From NCBI RefSeq assembly GCF_000424185.1, contig NZ_AUJK01000003.1, forward strand, positions 1 through 64,000: DNA of 64,000 nt. The letters are read 5' to 3'. The stretch is from Prevotella sp. AGR2160 (GTDB taxonomy: Bacteria > Bacteroidota > Bacteroidia > Bacteroidales > Bacteroidaceae). Made by a program: the position numbers and the translations under genes. Position 1 is the first letter of the stretch, and each line of letters begins with the position of its first letter. Shown here piece by piece: positions 62,613 to 64,000 of the stretch. The notes under the pieces were generated by a model. It worked only from the letters and a program-made list of their open reading frames with translations. It did no database searches and was not told the origin of the DNA.

Positions 62613-63759
62613 TTCTATTTTGACCACAGTTTAACTCAAACATCTTCATGACCTTCTCAATGACCGGGGCCATGTCGTAATACTTATATTCTGCCAGACG
62701 GCCACCGAAGATGACATTCTCCTGGCGGGCGGCCAAAGCACGGTATTTCTCAGCCAGTTCATTGTTCTTCTCGTCATTGACGGGATAGTAGGGTTCCATG
62801 CCCGGCTTCCACTCCGTACTGTACTCACGGCTGATGACGGTCTTCGGATTGTCGTAGACGGCCTGACCGAAACTCTCAAAATGCTTATGCTCGATAACAC
62901 GGGTGTAAGGGACCGTTGCCTCCGTATAGTTGACGACGGCATTGCCCTGATGGTTCGGCTCACCGAGTACTTCGGTCTCAAAACGGACGGTGCGGAAGTT
63001 CAAATGTCCGTATTGATAATCGAAGAACTCATCGAGCTGGCCCGTATAAACGATCTTGTCGGCCAAGGCGTCGAAGGCTTTGCGATCAGAGAAATAATCG
63101 GTATTCACACGCGTCTCCACGCCGGCCAGCAACGCCTCGATCAGTTTGTTGTATCCGCCGATAGGGATGCCCTGGAAACTGTCATTGAAATAATTGTTGT
63201 CGAAGACGAGACGCACGGGGAGGCGCTTGATGATGAAGGCGGGAAGATCCGTACATTTCCGGCCCCACTGCTTCTCGGTATATCCCTTGATGAGTCGCTC
63301 GTAAACACTCTTACCGATGAGCAGCTGCGCCTGTTCCTCCAGGTTCCGCGGCTCCTTCACGCCCTCGGCATCCAGACGGGCACGCATCTCGGCACGCTCC
63401 TCGTCGAGCTTGGCCTGCGCCTGGGCAGGTGTCGTCACGCCCCACATCTGATAGAAGGTGTTCATGTTGAACGGCAGATTGTAGAGCTTACCCTGATAGT
63501 TGGCCACGGGAGAATTGGTGTAACGGTTGAACGGTACGAGCGCGTTGACAAAGTCCCATACCTTTTTATTAGAGGTATGGAAGATGTGGGCGCCATACTG
63601 GTGGACATGGATTCCCCCCACATCCTTGCAGTAGACGTTACCGCCGAGCTGCGGCCGCTTGTCGATCACGAGACAGCGCTTGCCCTGTTTGTGGGCGAAA
63701 TAGGCAAAGGTCGCGCCGAAGAGACCAGAGCCGACAATGAGATAATCGTATTCCTTCAT
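62605..63759 (-). CDS. glf: UDP-galactopyranose mutase
   Basis: A 384-residue FAD-dependent mutase converting UDP-galactopyranose to UDP-galactofuranose. Seen: FAD-binding YDYLIVGSGLFGATFAYFAHKQGKRCLVIDKR, GGNVYCKDVGGIHVHQYGAHIFHTSNKKVWDFV, NLPFNMNTFYQMWG, EKQWGRKCTDLPAFIIKRLPVR, and GYNKLIEALL. All motifs are intact and length is standard. Start 63759 (MKEYDYL) is preferred; 63768 (MVSMKEY) is possible, and 63819 lies above the promoter. It provides the donor for the galactofuranosyltransferase at 58167. Confidence 0.96.
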   Translation of the reverse strand: MKEYDYLIVGSGLFGATFAYFAHKQGKRCLVIDKRPQLGGNVYCKDVGGIHVHQYGAHIFHTSNKKVWDFVNALVPFNRYTNSPVANYQGKLYNLPFNMNTFYQMWGVTTPAQAQAKLDEERAEMRARLDAEGVKEPRNLEEQAQLLIGKSVYERLIKGYTEKQWGRKCTDLPAFIIKRLPVRLVFDNNYFNDSFQGIPIGGYNKLIEALLAGVETRVNTDYFSDRKAFDALADKIVYTGQLDEFFDYQYGHLNFRTVRFETEVLGEPNHQGNAVVNYTEATVPYTRVIEHKHFESFGQAVYDNPKTVISREYSTEWKPGMEPYYPVNDEKNNELAEKYRALAARQENVIFGGRLAEYKYYDMAPVIEKVMKMFELNCGQNRNE

Positions 63760-63785
63760 AGAAACCATGGTTCTTTTTTCTTCGA

Positions 63786-63816
63786 CAAAAGTAAGGAAAA
63801 TTGCTGAAAGTAACAA
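63786..63816 (-). promoter_or_regulatory. Promoter of glf
   Basis: Minus strand TTG (complement of CAA 63814-63816), 20-nt spacer, TACTTTTG (63793-63786). Confidence 0.72.
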
Positions 63817-63910
63817 CATTTGCAGGCGCCCTTCATGTTAAATATACGGAATTGAGTTAATAATTCATAAATATAGTATCTTCTCCTCGCGCGATCTTAA
63901 ATAAAAGTTG

Positions 63911-64000
63911 TACCTTTGCACACCGATTGTGGGGACGCGTCTTAGAATCCCCGCAGCCCGATGGTGTTAATAGCTCTTTCCATGGCCGGGAAGAGTGGTT
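63911..64000 (+). promoter_or_regulatory. Promoter and structured leader running off the window
   Basis: A plus-strand -7 element TACCTTTG (63911-63918) is followed by GC-rich sequence with hairpins GGGGA/TCCCC (63931-63935 / 63948-63952) and CTCTTTCC/GGGAAGAG (63974-63981 / 63988-63995). No reading frame starts before the end. It is either a structured 5' leader or the start of a non-coding RNA. I do not recognise the family. Confidence 0.5.

Overview
The window looks like a chromosome segment of a Bacteroidales bacterium, most likely Prevotellaceae. Evidence: two SusC/SusD polysaccharide utilisation loci (PULs), many promoters of the Bacteroidetes type (TTTG, about 20 nt, TAnnTTTG), no usable Shine-Dalgarno sequences, lipoprotein signals followed by acidic residues, and DUF6029/Omp28/DUF6080-type proteins. 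I see no rRNA, tRNA, CRISPR array, transposase or integrase.

Layout. (1) 45-18683, plus strand: a starch/maltodextrin locus: SusC, SusD, SusE, a SusF/E-like lipoprotein, a LacI-type regulator, an MFS maltose-type transporter, amylomaltase (GH77), GH97 alpha-glucosidase, type I pullulanase and a SusA-like GH13. SusR is replaced by LacI, and a palindromic operator recurs before lacI and malQ. No surface SusG-like amylase is visible; it may lie upstream of the window. (2) 18815-26001: housekeeping genes: an M23/LysM peptidase, a DJ-1 - ispD - recG operon, NAD kinase on a shared symmetrical divergent promoter, and an ABC exporter with a repeat-encoded insertion in its ATPase. (3) 26648-42304, minus strand: an arabinan PUL (GH51, two GH43, surface glycan-binding lipoprotein, SusD, SusC) with a membrane regulator that resembles a hybrid two-component system but lacks kinase and receiver domains. 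(4) 42348-44410: two glycosyltransferases. (5) 44643-48284: a thiol-redox/envelope operon (TlpA, DUF6029 barrel, Omp28, secreted protein). (6) 48534-63759: an envelope-glycan island (HAD phosphatase, GtrA-DUF6080 fusion, LicD, SDR epimerase, second IspD-like cytidylyltransferase, several glycosyltransferases, DUF6080, galactofuranosyltransferase, Wzx flippase, UDP-galactopyranose mutase). Two AT-rich small systems sit in it: a HEPN-MNT toxin-antitoxin pair and a DUF3791-DUF3990-DUF3791 operon that may be an ADP-ribosyltransferase toxin module.

The spacers carry three families of short palindromic repeats (A core ACATGATnnATCATGT; B GTAGGTGGCCGCC..; C GGGCCGTCCCTTGTGGCGGC), about 16 copies in 10 spacers, often extended by locus-specific complementary flanks. 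Functional calls are from motif recognition by eye; DUF and GH family names are recalled, not searched.
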